Assembly: GCF_003014555.1 (NCBI RefSeq) | Contig: NZ_PYGE01000020.1 | Location: forward strand, 1 to 64,000 | Reading direction: 5' to 3' | Source: Haloactinopolyspora alba | Lineage (GTDB): Bacteria > Actinomycetota > Actinomycetes > Jiangellales > Jiangellaceae | DNA length: 64,000 bases | Shown here: positions 9,046 to 17,110 of the stretch, piece after piece | Layout: each line of letters opens with the position of its first letter | Position numbering within the stretch: position 1 is the stretch's first letter | Notes under the pieces: model-generated | The model's input: the letters and a program-made list of their open reading frames with translations, nothing else | Database searches by the model: none | What the model was told of the DNA's origin: nothing | Position numbers and translations under genes: made by a program

Positions 9046-9633
9046 TCAACCGTCACGATGACGGCGCGTGTGTCCTGCCATCCAGTGGTCGATGATCGGA
9101 CGCGGCCACAGCGGCAACCGACGGCTCAACGTCAGCGCGGGCGGGGGCATCTGCCCTCGCGAGTGGTACGCGTTGACCGTGCTTCTCGTCACACCGAGCA
9201 GGTGGGCGATCGCCGACGAAGTCAGCAGGTTCGCCGCCTCCAGCTCGGGGGCTGTCAGCCCGACCACGACCGATGCACGGCCGGCCAGCTCCTCGACCGG
9301 CACCGCGGCCGTCAGGCTGGGGTGCGCGTCGGTGATGCGCACCATGCACTGCAGGCACCATCCCAGCTCGGGCCGCGCCTGCGACCCGAGCAACCACCCG
9401 TCGTCCAGCAGGACGTACTCCCGCTCGTCGCGTTGCACTCTCGGCGCAGCCGCGTACCGTTGCCCGAGGGTGAGATCCGCGGCACCCGGGACGGGGTCGC
9501 CCGTCGCGGCGTACAACCAGCTGCCGGCGCTGCGGACGTAGTTACCGCCACCCGCCGTGAGCTCGGCGTTCGGGCGATCGGACGGCCGCAGGACGGCAGC
9601 GAGATCCGCGGCGGCATCAGGCATGCGCCACAC
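9046..9633 (-). CDS. HTH regulator with excisionase/MerR-like C-terminal domain
   Basis: A 195-residue protein whose last 55 residues form an AlpA/excisionase-type helix-turn-helix: LLTSSAIAHLLGVTRSTVNAYH, then a PPPALTLSRRLPLWPRPIIDHW wing typical of proteins that read a target with the recognition helix plus wing. The first 130 residues match nothing I recognise and may be a sensory or dimerisation part. I take GTG 9633 because a predicted promoter (TTGTCC 9663-9668, 17-bp spacer, TGTATC 9640-9645, read leftwards) would start transcription at that codon, making the mRNA leaderless; ATG 9624 is the alternative. It is transcribed divergently from the M23 peptidase gene across a region with two palindromes, so it probably regulates itself and that gene. 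Confidence 0.65.
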   Translation of the reverse strand: MWRMPDAAADLAAVLRPSDRPNAELTAGGGNYVRSAGSWLYAATGDPVPGAADLTLGQRYAAAPRVQRDEREYVLLDDGWLLGSQARPELGWCLQCMVRITDAHPSLTAAVPVEELAGRASVVVGLTAPELEAANLLTSSAIAHLLGVTRSTVNAYHSRGQMPPPALTLSRRLPLWPRPIIDHWMAGHTRRHRDG

Positions 9634-9639
9634 CCTAGG

Positions 9640-9682
9640 GATACAAGCATTGGTTGTAAATGGGACAATCGTCCCCTACAGT
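9640..9682. promoter_or_regulatory. Overlapping divergent promoters with two palindromic operators
   Basis: Rightward: TTGTAA 9654-9659, 17-bp spacer, TACAGT 9677-9682. Leftward: TTGTCC (complement of 9663-9668), 17-bp spacer, TGTATC (complement of 9640-9645). Two dyads lie inside: TACAA-N7-TTGTA at 9642-9658, covering the rightward -35 and leftward -10, and the perfect GGGAC-AATC-GTCCC at 9662-9675 in the rightward spacer. A dimer bound here would block both promoters. The likely ligand is the adjacent HTH regulator. Confidence 0.6.
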
Positions 9683-9716
9683 GGCCGACGATGACCGCAG
9701 ACAGAGAGGCGCCGGA

Positions 9717-10898
9717 GTGAGATCCAGAACTCTGGGCGCCATCATGCTAGCGGCCGCCATCGGAGGGGCGACATGGGGGGTTCCCGCACCGACCACCGCC
9801 TCCGGCCTGATCATTCGCACCGATGAGCAGCCGCCGTCCGTCGACGACGCCAAAAGTGATCTCGACGCGGCACGCGCCGAATTCGAAGCAGCACAGAAGA
9901 CCGAGGCCGCGGCACAGCGGCGGGCCGAGAAGGCCAGTCAGGCGGCACACGACGCCGAGAGGCGCGCGAACCGCGCCGAGGCGAGGGCCGAGCGTGCCCG
10001 CGCCGAGAGCAAGGACGCGGCCGCGAGCTCCAGCGACGCCCGTGAGGAACTGGGACGGCTGGCCGCACACGCGTACGCGAACAACGCCGAACTCGGCCGG
10101 CTCGCGGCTCTGGGCGCCGCGGTCGACCCGCAGCAGTTCCAGCGACGGTCCAACAGCATCTCCGAGCTGATGCGCGTGCAGGACACGCTGGTCCGTGAGG
10201 CAGCGGAGTCCAGGGCCAACGCCGCCAACGCCGCCCAGCGCGCACAGGGCCAGGCGGAGGCCGCCGCGGCCGCATCCGCCGACGCCCAGCAGTTGGAGCA
10301 GGAGGCGAAGGCCGCACTCGACGAGGCCGCCGCCGCGGCCCAGGACGCCGAGAGCGCCCTGGCCGAGGTCAAGCAGGTCTACGAGGCTGCGCAGGAAGCC
10401 GCACGCGAACGCGAGGCAGAGCGCGAACGAGAAGCGGCCGAGGAGAACCCGAGCCGTGGCGACCGCGGCGAGGAGCCCACGCAGGACGAACCGACGGGCA
10501 GCGGCGAGTTCATCATGCCGTCGAGCGGTCCGATCACCTCGCCGTACGGCATGCGGGTACACCCGCTGACCGGGGTGTACAAGCTGCACAGCGGCACCGA
10601 CTTCGGCGCGTCGTGCGGTGCGACCGTGAGCGCGGCGAGCGCGGGCACCGTCGAGTCGGCCGAGTACGCCGGCGCGTACGGCAACCAGGTCACCATCTCG
10701 CACGGTGTCATCAACGGCCTCGACGTCACGACGACCTACAACCACCTGTCGTCGTTCGCGGTGAGCGCCGGGCAGTCCGTCTCAACCGGCGACCAGATCG
10801 GCTCCGTCGGGACGACCGGCTCGTCCACCGGATGCCACCTGCACTTCGAGGTCCTGGTGAACGGCGAGTTCACCAACCCGATGTCCTGGCTCCCCTGA
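9717..10898 (+). CDS. Secreted coiled-coil M23 metallopeptidase (murein hydrolase)
   Basis: A 393-residue exported protein: signal peptide 1 to about 29 (MRSRTLGAIMLAAAIGG), a long Ala/Glu/Arg-rich coiled coil from about 35 to 245, and a C-terminal M23 (LytM) domain from about 265. The zinc ligands are visible in HSGTDFG and HLHFEV, together with SPYGMRVHPLTG. M23 enzymes cut peptide cross-links of peptidoglycan; coiled-coil versions such as RipA-like or EnvC-like proteins act in cell separation or as regulators of amidases. Here the zinc site is complete, so catalysis is expected. The start is GTG 9717, whose GTGA overlaps the stop of a 9-codon ORF (ATG 9691) that begins at the predicted transcription start. 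The gene is divergent from an HTH regulator. Confidence 0.85.
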   Translation: MRSRTLGAIMLAAAIGGATWGVPAPTTASGLIIRTDEQPPSVDDAKSDLDAARAEFEAAQKTEAAAQRRAEKASQAAHDAERRANRAEARAERARAESKDAAASSSDAREELGRLAAHAYANNAELGRLAALGAAVDPQQFQRRSNSISELMRVQDTLVREAAESRANAANAAQRAQGQAEAAAAASADAQQLEQEAKAALDEAAAAAQDAESALAEVKQVYEAAQEAAREREAEREREAAEENPSRGDRGEEPTQDEPTGSGEFIMPSSGPITSPYGMRVHPLTGVYKLHSGTDFGASCGATVSAASAGTVESAEYAGAYGNQVTISHGVINGLDVTTTYNHLSSFAVSAGQSVSTGDQIGSVGTTGSSTGCHLHFEVLVNGEFTNPMSWLP

Positions 10899-10913
10899 CC
10901 CTCGCCCCGGCAA

Positions 10914-10991
10914 GAATGATCACGTTCACCATGGAATTCCCTGCGTCACCACCCCTGCAAGCCTGGTGACGCGGGAGAAATCCTGGTGATG
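10914..10991 (+). repeat. 78-bp intergenic palindromic repeat, copy 1
   Basis: Full-length copy in head-to-tail orientation: head GAATGATCACGT, central GGAATTCC core inside CATGGAATTCC, hairpin GTCACCA-N12-TGGTGAC, tail ending CTGGTGATG. It begins 15 bp after the stop of the M23 gene and ends 23 bp before the stop of the convergent flavoprotein gene. Confidence 0.88.
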
Positions 10992-11014
10992 CCGGGGCCG
11001 GCCCGCGCGACGGC

Positions 11015-12379
11015 TCACCCGAGCGCGCGCAACGCGTCCTGGATGCCGCGGTGGATGGTCGGGTAGGCGTAGATCATGTGCCGAAGCGTCTCGACGGGCA
11101 CTCGGCCGTGCACGGACACCGACAGCGCACCGAGGACCTCACCACCGGTCGGGCCGGCGGACGTCGCACCGATCAGCACGCCCTCGTCGGCATCGGCGAC
11201 GAGCTTGATCACGCCGTCGTTGCCGGCCTTGTGGATCCAGCCGCGTGCCGTGGACGGCACCTGCGCGACGCCGACGCGCACGGCGCGGCCCGCGTCACGA
11301 GCCTGGGCCTCGGTCATGCCGACCGTGCCGATCTCGGGATCGGTGAACGTCACCCTGGGTACCGCCCGGTAGTCGGCCGGCGGGCCGTCCTGCCCGAGAA
11401 TCTCGCGGACGACGATGTCGGCCTGGTACGTCGCCATGTGCGTGAACGCGCCGTGCCCGGTGACGTCGCCGACGCCGTAGACCCCGTCGGCCGCCCGCAG
11501 CCGGTCGTCGACCTGCAACCATGCCGCCGACGGGTCGAGCCCGACGGTGTCCACGCCCAGCTCGGACAGCTGCGCACGCCGTCCCACCGACACCAGCAGC
11601 CGTGTGCCGCGCACCGACGTGCCGTCGCTCAGCGTCACCGTGAAGACGGATCCGTCGTGCGAGACCGACCCGGCCCGGCTGTCGGTGTGGATGTCGATGC
11701 CGTCGGCCTTCAGCGCCCGCTCGACGATCTGGGACGACTCCGGCTCCTCGCCCGGCAGCATCCGGTCCTGGGCCTCAATCACCGTGACCCGCGTACCGAA
11801 GCGCGCGAACCCCTGCGCCAGTTCGAGCCCGACAGCACCGCCACCGAGCACGATCAGCGACTCCGGTAGCTGATCCGCCTCGAGCGCTTCGTGATTGGTC
11901 CAGTACGGGGTGTCGCTCAGCCCGTCGATCGGCGGAATCACCGGCGTCGTGCCCGTGCCGACGACCACCGCCCGCCGCGCCTCGTACGTCGTCCCGTCGA
12001 CCTCGACCCGCCCGGGACCGGTCAGCCGGCCTCGCCCGCGGACCAGTCGGCCGCCCTTGCCGGTGAAGCGCTCGGCGGCGATCCGGTCGTCCCAGTCCGT
12101 GGTGGCCTCGTCGCGGATGCGTTTCGCCACCGGGGTCCAGTCCGGTGTGGCCTCGGCGTGCCCGGCCATGCCGTCCACCCGGCGTGCCTCCGCCAACAGG
12201 TCGGCCGCCCGGATGATCATCTTGCTGGGAATGCAGCCCCAGTACGGGCACTCGCCACCGACCAGGCGATTCTCGATGCCGATCACGTCGAGACCGGACT
12301 CGGCCAGCGAACCTGCGACGGATTCGCCGCCCACACCCATGCCCAGAACGACGACGTCGGCTTGCTCGTCCATTGTCAT
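11015..12379 (-). CDS. FAD-dependent pyridine nucleotide-disulfide oxidoreductase
   Basis: A 454-residue flavoprotein of the lipoamide dehydrogenase/mercuric reductase superfamily. The N-terminal FAD motif is VVVLGMGVGGESVA, the redox disulfide is C44 and C49 in GGECPYWGCIPSK, the NAD(P) Rossmann motif is VLGGGAVGLELAQ and the second FAD motif is VYGVGDVTG. The C-terminal active-site sequence that reads HPT..E in lipoamide dehydrogenase is YPTIHR here, so the His-Glu base pair is absent; it is therefore probably not a lipoamide dehydrogenase or glutathione reductase, and its acceptor is unknown. Start at ATG 12379, preceded by GGAAAGGACC; GTG 12391 is less likely. It is transcribed divergently from the DGPF/sigma pair. 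Confidence 0.85.
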   Translation of the reverse strand: MTMDEQADVVVLGMGVGGESVAGSLAESGLDVIGIENRLVGGECPYWGCIPSKMIIRAADLLAEARRVDGMAGHAEATPDWTPVAKRIRDEATTDWDDRIAAERFTGKGGRLVRGRGRLTGPGRVEVDGTTYEARRAVVVGTGTTPVIPPIDGLSDTPYWTNHEALEADQLPESLIVLGGGAVGLELAQGFARFGTRVTVIEAQDRMLPGEEPESSQIVERALKADGIDIHTDSRAGSVSHDGSVFTVTLSDGTSVRGTRLLVSVGRRAQLSELGVDTVGLDPSAAWLQVDDRLRAADGVYGVGDVTGHGAFTHMATYQADIVVREILGQDGPPADYRAVPRVTFTDPEIGTVGMTEAQARDAGRAVRVGVAQVPSTARGWIHKAGNDGVIKLVADADEGVLIGATSAGPTGGEVLGALSVSVHGRVPVETLRHMIYAYPTIHRGIQDALRALG

Positions 12380-12524
12380 GGTCCTTTCCACGATGCCGGC
12401 GCGATCGCGATCCTGGTGCCGAGACTACGCGTGCCGCCGAACTCGTCCGGCCGCGTTGTCGAATTCCGCTCCCGCCGTTCGTCAACAGTGGCCAGAAGCC
12501 GGCGACACGGAAAGGATGACGGCC

Positions 12525-12872
12525 ATGAAGTACATGCTGATGCTGTTCGAGAACGACACCGACTGGGACGCGGTCCCCGACGACCAGCGCGACGCCGCGC
12601 TGGACGAACATCGCACGTTCGTCGAGTTCCTGGAGGAGAGCGGGGCGGCGCACAGCGGCGAGGCCCTGCGGCCGGCGAACACCGCCACCACGCTGCGCCC
12701 GGACGGCGACGACGTGCTGGTCACCGACGGCCCGTATCTGGAGCTCAAGGAGAACCTGGCGGGGTTCTACATCATCGAAGCGCCCGATCTCGACAGGGCC
12801 ATCGACATCGCCCGGCGATGCCCGATCGGGACCGCGACCGAGATCCGTCCGATCTGGGACGTCTCGAGCTGA
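12525..12872 (+). CDS. DGPF/YCII-related domain protein linked to an ECF sigma factor
   Basis: A 115-residue protein with the YCII-related fold: KYMLMLFEND at the N-terminus, the central LRPDGDDVLVTDGPYLELKE containing the DGP(F/Y) signature, and FYIIEAPDLDRAIDIARRCP at the end. Such proteins are encoded next to ECF42-group sigma factors and are thought to belong to that regulatory module, although their biochemical role is not settled. ATG 12525 has GGAAAGG at a suitable distance; ATG 12516 sits on top of that site and is rejected. The stop lies one base before the GTG of the sigma gene, so the two were translationally coupled. The partner sigma gene is broken here, so this may be an orphan. 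Confidence 0.85.
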   Translation: MKYMLMLFENDTDWDAVPDDQRDAALDEHRTFVEFLEESGAAHSGEALRPANTATTLRPDGDDVLVTDGPYLELKENLAGFYIIEAPDLDRAIDIARRCPIGTATEIRPIWDVSS

Positions 12873-12873
12873 C

Positions 12874-13901
12874 GTGACGCACCGGTTGGACGAGGCCCTG
12901 GCCGACGCGCACCACCGGAGCCGGGCACGTGTGCTCGCGACCGTGGTGCGCGTCACCAGGGACTTCGATGCTGCCGAGGACGCGGTGCAGGAAGCGTTCG
13001 CCGAAGCGGCCCGGGCCTGGAGATCGAGCGGCGTGCCGGACGACCCGACCGCCTGGCTGACGACGGTCGCTCGCCGCAAGGCCCTGGACGGTCTGCGGCG
13101 GGAGCGGACGCTGGCGCGCAAGCTGCCGCTGCTGATCGTGCCGGAGGGCGACGTGACCGAGCAGTACGACCCGTTCCGTGACGAGCGGCTGCGGCTGATC
13201 TTCACCTGCTGCCATCCGGCGACGTGTCGTTGCTGTTCACCGAGGGTCATTCGGCCGCGTCGGGCAACCGGCCGGACCTGGTGGCCCGCGCGCGTGAGCT
13301 GGGAAGTGTCCTGGCCGAGCTGATGCCGGACGAGGCCGAGGTGCTGGGCCTGCTGGCCACGATCCGGCTCGCGGAGGGACGGCGCGCCGGCCGGCTGGAC
13401 GACGCGGGCGGCCTGATCCCGCTCGATCGCCAGGACCGGACCGCGTGGGACGCCGTCGCGCTGGCTGACGGTTGCGAGCTGGCCGCCCGCGCGATGCGGC
13501 GATCTCCGCCGGACCGTCCCGGCCCGTACGCTCTGCACGCGGCCGTCGCGGCGGTGCATTCCGAGTCGCCGTCGTACGACCAGACGGACTGGCCGCAGGT
13601 GGTGGCGCTGTACGACCTGTTGCTCGCCGTGCAGCCGTCACCGGTGACGGCGCTTGCCCGGGCAACCGCCCGGTCGATGGTCGACGGCCCGGCCGCTGCG
13701 CTCGCCGACGTGGACGAACTCGCGGCGGACCGGCGGCTCGCACGGTATCCGGGGGTGCCGGCGACGCGGGCGGATCTTCTGCGGCGCATGGAGCGCTACC
13801 ACGACGCTGCCGTCGAGTACGAGAGTGCGGCCGGGCTGACCGGCGACGCGGCGGAGCGGGCGTTCCTGCTCGACCGCGCCGAGCAGTGCCGGCGTGGCTA
13901 G
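12874..13901 (+). pseudogene. ECF42-type RNA polymerase sigma factor, broken by loss of region 4
   Basis: The N-terminal part (frame from GTG 12874) has a normal sigma-2 domain (RVTRDFDAAEDAVQEAFAEA, WLTTVARRKALDGLRRER) and the linker LRLIFTCCHPA. In this subfamily CCHPA is followed by about 65 residues of sigma-4. Here the next bases join, in another frame, to SLLFTEGHSAASG, the start of the C-terminal TPR-like domain, which then runs intact to 13901 (LMPDEAEVLGLLATIRL, AVAAVHSESPSYDQTDW, PVTALARATA). Region 4, needed for -35 recognition, is therefore gone and the frame is shifted near 13220. The first frame would read on to 13323 as nonsense. A sequencing error alone cannot explain it, because conserved sequence is missing as well. 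Confidence 0.8.
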
Positions 13902-13979
13902 ATGGCGGGCGCCTTCCTGCCTCGACCCGTTCGCCGTCGACGTTCGCTGTTCCGCAGCCGCGGGGATATCCTGCGGAAC

Positions 13980-14192
13980 GTGCCGACCTACGAGTTCCGC
14001 TGCCGCACCTGCGGCGACACCTTCGACCTGTCCCGCCCGATGGCCGAGTCGGGTGCGCCGGCCGCCTGCCCGTCCGGGCACGACGACACCGTCAAGCTGC
14101 TGACGACGGTCGGGGTCACCGGCCGCGAGGCCGAGGCGGCCGGGCCGTCCGGTGGGGGATGCTGCGGCGGAGCCTGCGGCTGCGGCAACTGA
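13980..14192 (+). CDS. FmdB-type zinc ribbon protein
   Basis: A 70-residue protein beginning MPTYEFRCRTCGDTFDL, the signature of the FmdB/CxxC zinc ribbon family: a CxxC (C9, C12), then the second half carries only one clear cysteine in AACPSGHDDT, so the usual second CxxC may be replaced by C-x3-H. It ends in a Cys/Gly-rich tail (GGGCCGGACGCGN), common in actinobacterial members. The function of the family is unknown; FmdB was named from formamidase regulation in Methylophilus. Start GTG 13980; an ORF extends in frame to 13902 but the conserved N-terminus fixes the start. It follows the broken sigma gene by 78 bp. Confidence 0.82.
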   Translation: MPTYEFRCRTCGDTFDLSRPMAESGAPAACPSGHDDTVKLLTTVGVTGREAEAAGPSGGGCCGGACGCGN

Positions 14193-14211
14193 AGCCGAGG
14201 CGCCACGGCGC

Positions 14212-14289
14212 CACCACGAGGCTTTCGCACGCGTCACCAGGCTTGCAGGGGTGGTGACGCAGGGAATTCCATGGTGAACGTGGTCATTC
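14212..14289 (-). repeat. 78-bp intergenic palindromic repeat, copy 2
   Basis: Full-length copy in reverse orientation, lying 19 bp after the FmdB stop with its tail towards that gene. It matches copy 1 exactly over the first 59 of 78 positions except for one base (GAATGACCACGT head), and the tail ends CTCGTGGTG. Confidence 0.88.
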
Positions 14290-14445
14290 TCGGCTCGACC
14301 GTGGGTGGCGGTTGGACGGAGAACGGGGACCGGGCACGCCGAACCGGGCTGTGACGTTGCACACTGGACAGCAGCGGATGGTGGCCCGGACACGGAGGCC
14401 GAGCCACCGGCACTGCGCCGCATCACCTCCGGGGGGAGAACACCC

Positions 14446-15357
14446 ATGGCCGCACCCGAGACCGCAACGCCCACACCGAAACCACGGCCCACACCGAAAC
14501 CACCGCACACACCGGGTCCGCCGCACGCGGGCACCGCACACGCACACGACGAGGACGCCCGCTGGTACGCCGACGTCGCCCGGAGCCTCGCCCGACCAGG
14601 CGACCGGCTGGCCGTGGACATCGGCTGCGGCGACGCGGGGATGTGCGTCGCGCTCGACGCCGCGTTGCCGCGCCGAGCGTTCGTCGTCGGCGTCGACCAC
14701 GACGGCGACGTGCTCGACGAGGCCCGCAGGCACATGAACGCCGACGGCATCGACGACGGGCACATCCGGCTGATCCGCGCCGACCTGGACACCGACCTCA
14801 CGCTGTTGCCGGAGGTGGTCCGTGGCGCCGACATCATCTGGGCGTCGGCGTCCATCCATCACCTCGCCGACCAGCAGGCGGCGGTCGACGCACTGTCGGC
14901 GCTGCTCGCGCCGGGCGGACGGCTCGCGCTCGCCGAGGGTGGGCTGCCCGGTCACCATCTGCCCTGGGACCTCGGCGTCGGCGAGCCCGGCATGGAGGCC
15001 CGGTTGCTGCAGGCGGAGGAGTGCTGGTTCACGGCGATGCGCGCGTCCATCCCGGGGTCGGTGCGCATGCCCTACGGATGGACGACCGCCCTGCGCAGAG
15101 CGGGTCTCACCGACGTCGAGAGCCGGACGTTCACGTTCGAGAAACCGGCGCCGTTGTGCGCCGAGGACCTGAGCACGGTGCTGGAGCGGCTCGCCCGCCG
15201 GGTCGACCGCACCCGCGACGACGCGACGCTGCCGGAACAGGACGCTGCGGCTTGGCAACGGCTGCTGGACCCCGCCGACGACGCCTACCTCGGCCGCCGC
15301 GAGGACATCTATTCGCTGCGGGCCCGCACCGTGCATCTGGGATATCGAGCAGAGTGA
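14446..15357 (+). CDS. SAM-dependent class I methyltransferase
   Basis: A 303-residue protein. After a Pro/Thr/His-rich disordered N-terminus (residues 1-35) comes a Rossmann methyltransferase domain: motif I LAVDIGCGDAGM, acidic end of strand 2 VGVDHDGDVL, motif around IRADLDTD, and IIWASASIHHL followed by LAPGGRLALAEGGLPGHHLPWD. The C-terminal third is not typical of a named subfamily. The substrate is unknown. ATG 14446 is preceded by GGGGGGAG at 8 bases; the open frame extends upstream through the 14.2 kb repeat but without conserved sequence. The stop codon overlaps the operator in front of the following tetR gene, so the three genes 14446-17000 may form a regulatory neighbourhood. Confidence 0.78.
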   Translation: MAAPETATPTPKPRPTPKPPHTPGPPHAGTAHAHDEDARWYADVARSLARPGDRLAVDIGCGDAGMCVALDAALPRRAFVVGVDHDGDVLDEARRHMNADGIDDGHIRLIRADLDTDLTLLPEVVRGADIIWASASIHHLADQQAAVDALSALLAPGGRLALAEGGLPGHHLPWDLGVGEPGMEARLLQAEECWFTAMRASIPGSVRMPYGWTTALRRAGLTDVESRTFTFEKPAPLCAEDLSTVLERLARRVDRTRDDATLPEQDAAAWQRLLDPADDAYLGRREDIYSLRARTVHLGYRAE

Positions 15358-15371
15358 GTGTATAGTCACTC
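15352..15371. promoter_or_regulatory. Candidate TetR operator O1 (GAGTGA-N8-TCACTC)
   Basis: A perfect inverted repeat overlapping the methyltransferase stop codon and ending 2 bp before the GTG of tetR. It encloses TATAGT (15361-15366), a plausible -10 box for a leaderless tetR mRNA. The same half-sites with the same spacing occur at 15997-16018 before the next gene, which supports autoregulation by the TetR protein. Confidence 0.7.
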
Positions 15372-15373
15372 AT

Positions 15374-15958
15374 GTGACACCCGGAACTCGCTCACTCTCC
15401 ACGGCCGACGCCCGTCGCGACGCGGTGATCGACAGCGCGGTCCACGTCTTCGCGCGCTCCGGGCTGTCCGGAACCACCGTCGCGGACGTCGCGGACCATG
15501 CCGGCATCTCCCCCGCGTACGTCTTCAAGCTCTTCTCCGGCAAGACGCCGCTGTTCGTCGCGGCACTCGAACACTGCTACGCGCGCATCCTCGACGTGCT
15601 CGAGGCGGCCGCGTCGCGGTCGCCCGACGCCACGCCGGCGGACGTGCTCGACCGGCTCGGCGCGGCCTACGCCGACCTGATCGCCGACCGTGACGTGCTG
15701 ATGCTGCAGGTGCACGCCCAGGCCGCCGTGGACGACCCGGCGATCGCGGAGACCGTGCGAGCCGGCATCGCGCGCATCACCGACCTCGCCGCGGCACGGT
15801 CACGAGCCGGCGACACCGAAGTCCAGCGGTTCATGGCCTACGGCCAACTGTGTCACCTGCTCACCGCGGTGGACGCTTTCACCATCGACGAACCCTGGGC
15901 CACGACCCTGACCGCCGCCATCCGGCACACCGAACCGACGCCGCCGCACCCGCACTGA
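15374..15958 (+). CDS. TetR family transcriptional regulator
   Basis: A 194-residue repressor. The N-terminal HTH is clear: RRDAVIDSAVHVFARSGLSG, TTVADVADHAGISPAYVFKLF, with the recognition helix ISPAYVFKLFSGK. The C-terminal ligand domain (residues 65-190) is of the common TetR_C type with no assignable ligand. GTG 15374 directly follows operator O1, with no room for a Shine-Dalgarno, so the mRNA is probably leaderless. The adjacent oxidoreductase gene carries a matching operator and is the likely regulated target; the inducer may be the substrate of that enzyme. Confidence 0.88.
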   Translation: MTPGTRSLSTADARRDAVIDSAVHVFARSGLSGTTVADVADHAGISPAYVFKLFSGKTPLFVAALEHCYARILDVLEAAASRSPDATPADVLDRLGAAYADLIADRDVLMLQVHAQAAVDDPAIAETVRAGIARITDLAAARSRAGDTEVQRFMAYGQLCHLLTAVDAFTIDEPWATTLTAAIRHTEPTPPHPH

Positions 15959-15996
15959 CGCCGTTGCCCATCGGCCGCGGCACGCACCTGACCATC

Positions 15997-16018
15997 TGAG
16001 TGATTGACTGGTCACTCA
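15997..16018. promoter_or_regulatory. Candidate TetR operator O2 (TGAGTGA-N8-TCACTCA)
   Basis: A perfect 7-8-7 inverted repeat located 17 bp upstream of the oxidoreductase ATG, identical in half-site and spacing to O1 in front of tetR. It contains TTGACT (16004-16009), a possible -35 element. Confidence 0.7.
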
Positions 16019-16034
16019 CGCGAATGGAGGAGAC

Positions 16035-17000
16035 ATGAACACACCCATCGACACCCCGGAACCGACCTCGGGCCTGCACGTCGTCCTGGGCGCCGGTCCC
16101 GCCGGCACGGCCATCGTCGCGGACCTCGCCGCTCGCGGCCTGCCGGTCCGGCACGTCTCCCGCGGCGAGATCACCGACGCCCCGGCCGGGGTCGAGACCG
16201 TCCGGGCGGACGTCTCCACACCGGCGGGCGCCATCGCCGCGACCGCGGACGCCGGCGTGATCCACCACGCGGTCAACGTCGCCTATCACCACCAGGTCGA
16301 CGCTCTGCCGGGCATCACGGACGCCGTCGTCACCGCGGCCGCCACCCACGACGCGCGGCTGGTCGTGCTGGACACGCTGTACCCCTACGGCAGCGCCGAC
16401 GGCGAGCACATCACCGAACAGACTCCGTGGGCGGCGACATCTCGGAAAGGCATGCTCAGGGCCGAGCTGGACCGCCGCTACCTGGAGGCGCACCGAACCG
16501 GACGGGCGCGCGTCGTCATCGGCCGCTCCGCCGACTTCTTCGGCCCCGGGGTCGTCAACTCCACGCTCGGCGGGGCCTTCTTCCCCGCCGCACTGACCGG
16601 CGAGCCGGCTTTGGCTCTCGGCGACACCACGCTGCCGCACAGCTACTCGTACGTGCCCGACGTCGCCCGTGCCCTCGTCCACCTCGGCGTGAGCGGCACC
16701 GGCGACGGACGGGTGTGGCACCTGCCGACGCCGCCGGCGGTCAGTACCGACGAGGTGCACCGCATCGCCGGCGAACTCCTGGGCGGGCCGCTGAAGGTCA
16801 CGGTGCTCGACGAGCCCGTCGCGTTCGGCCCGTTCGACGAGGTGTTGATGGCGGAGTACGCCGAGATGTTCTACCAGCACCGGATCCCGCAGAACATGGT
16901 CTCCACCGCTTTCGAGACGGCGTTCGACATCCGTCCCACACCGCTGCGGACCGCGCTGGCGGCCACCATCGAGTGGTATCGCCACGCGTTCCAGCTCTGA
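16035..17000 (+). CDS. NAD(P)-dependent epimerase/dehydratase-like oxidoreductase
   Basis: A 321-residue extended short-chain dehydrogenase. The nucleotide-binding motif is VVLGAGPAGTAIVADLAARG (residues 16-35), a G-x-G-x-x-G variant, and a DTLYPYG segment occupies the place of the catalytic Tyr region; no classical YxxxK is obvious, so the mechanism may differ. A conserved FFGPGVVNS and YVPDVARALV place it with NAD-dependent epimerase/dehydratase proteins that act on unknown substrates and are often controlled by TetR. ATG 16035 has the Shine-Dalgarno GGAGGAG. It lies 76 bp after tetR behind operator O2, consistent with derepression by its own substrate. Confidence 0.8.
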   Translation: MNTPIDTPEPTSGLHVVLGAGPAGTAIVADLAARGLPVRHVSRGEITDAPAGVETVRADVSTPAGAIAATADAGVIHHAVNVAYHHQVDALPGITDAVVTAAATHDARLVVLDTLYPYGSADGEHITEQTPWAATSRKGMLRAELDRRYLEAHRTGRARVVIGRSADFFGPGVVNSTLGGAFFPAALTGEPALALGDTTLPHSYSYVPDVARALVHLGVSGTGDGRVWHLPTPPAVSTDEVHRIAGELLGGPLKVTVLDEPVAFGPFDEVLMAEYAEMFYQHRIPQNMVSTAFETAFDIRPTPLRTALAATIEWYRHAFQL

Positions 17001-17110
17001 TTCGCCCACGGTGAACAGGGACGATGCCCGGAATTGAGCGAGGCCGGCTCAAGTTATAGACGGCAGAAGTGGTTACCGACGACCACCGACACAGAGTCGA
17101 AGGAGACACC

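Noticed and set aside
11775-13559. A 594-codon minus-strand frame upstream of and within the flavoprotein gene
   Set aside because: It reads through the flavoprotein gene in another frame and through the DGPF/sigma genes in antisense; Arg-rich and without domains.
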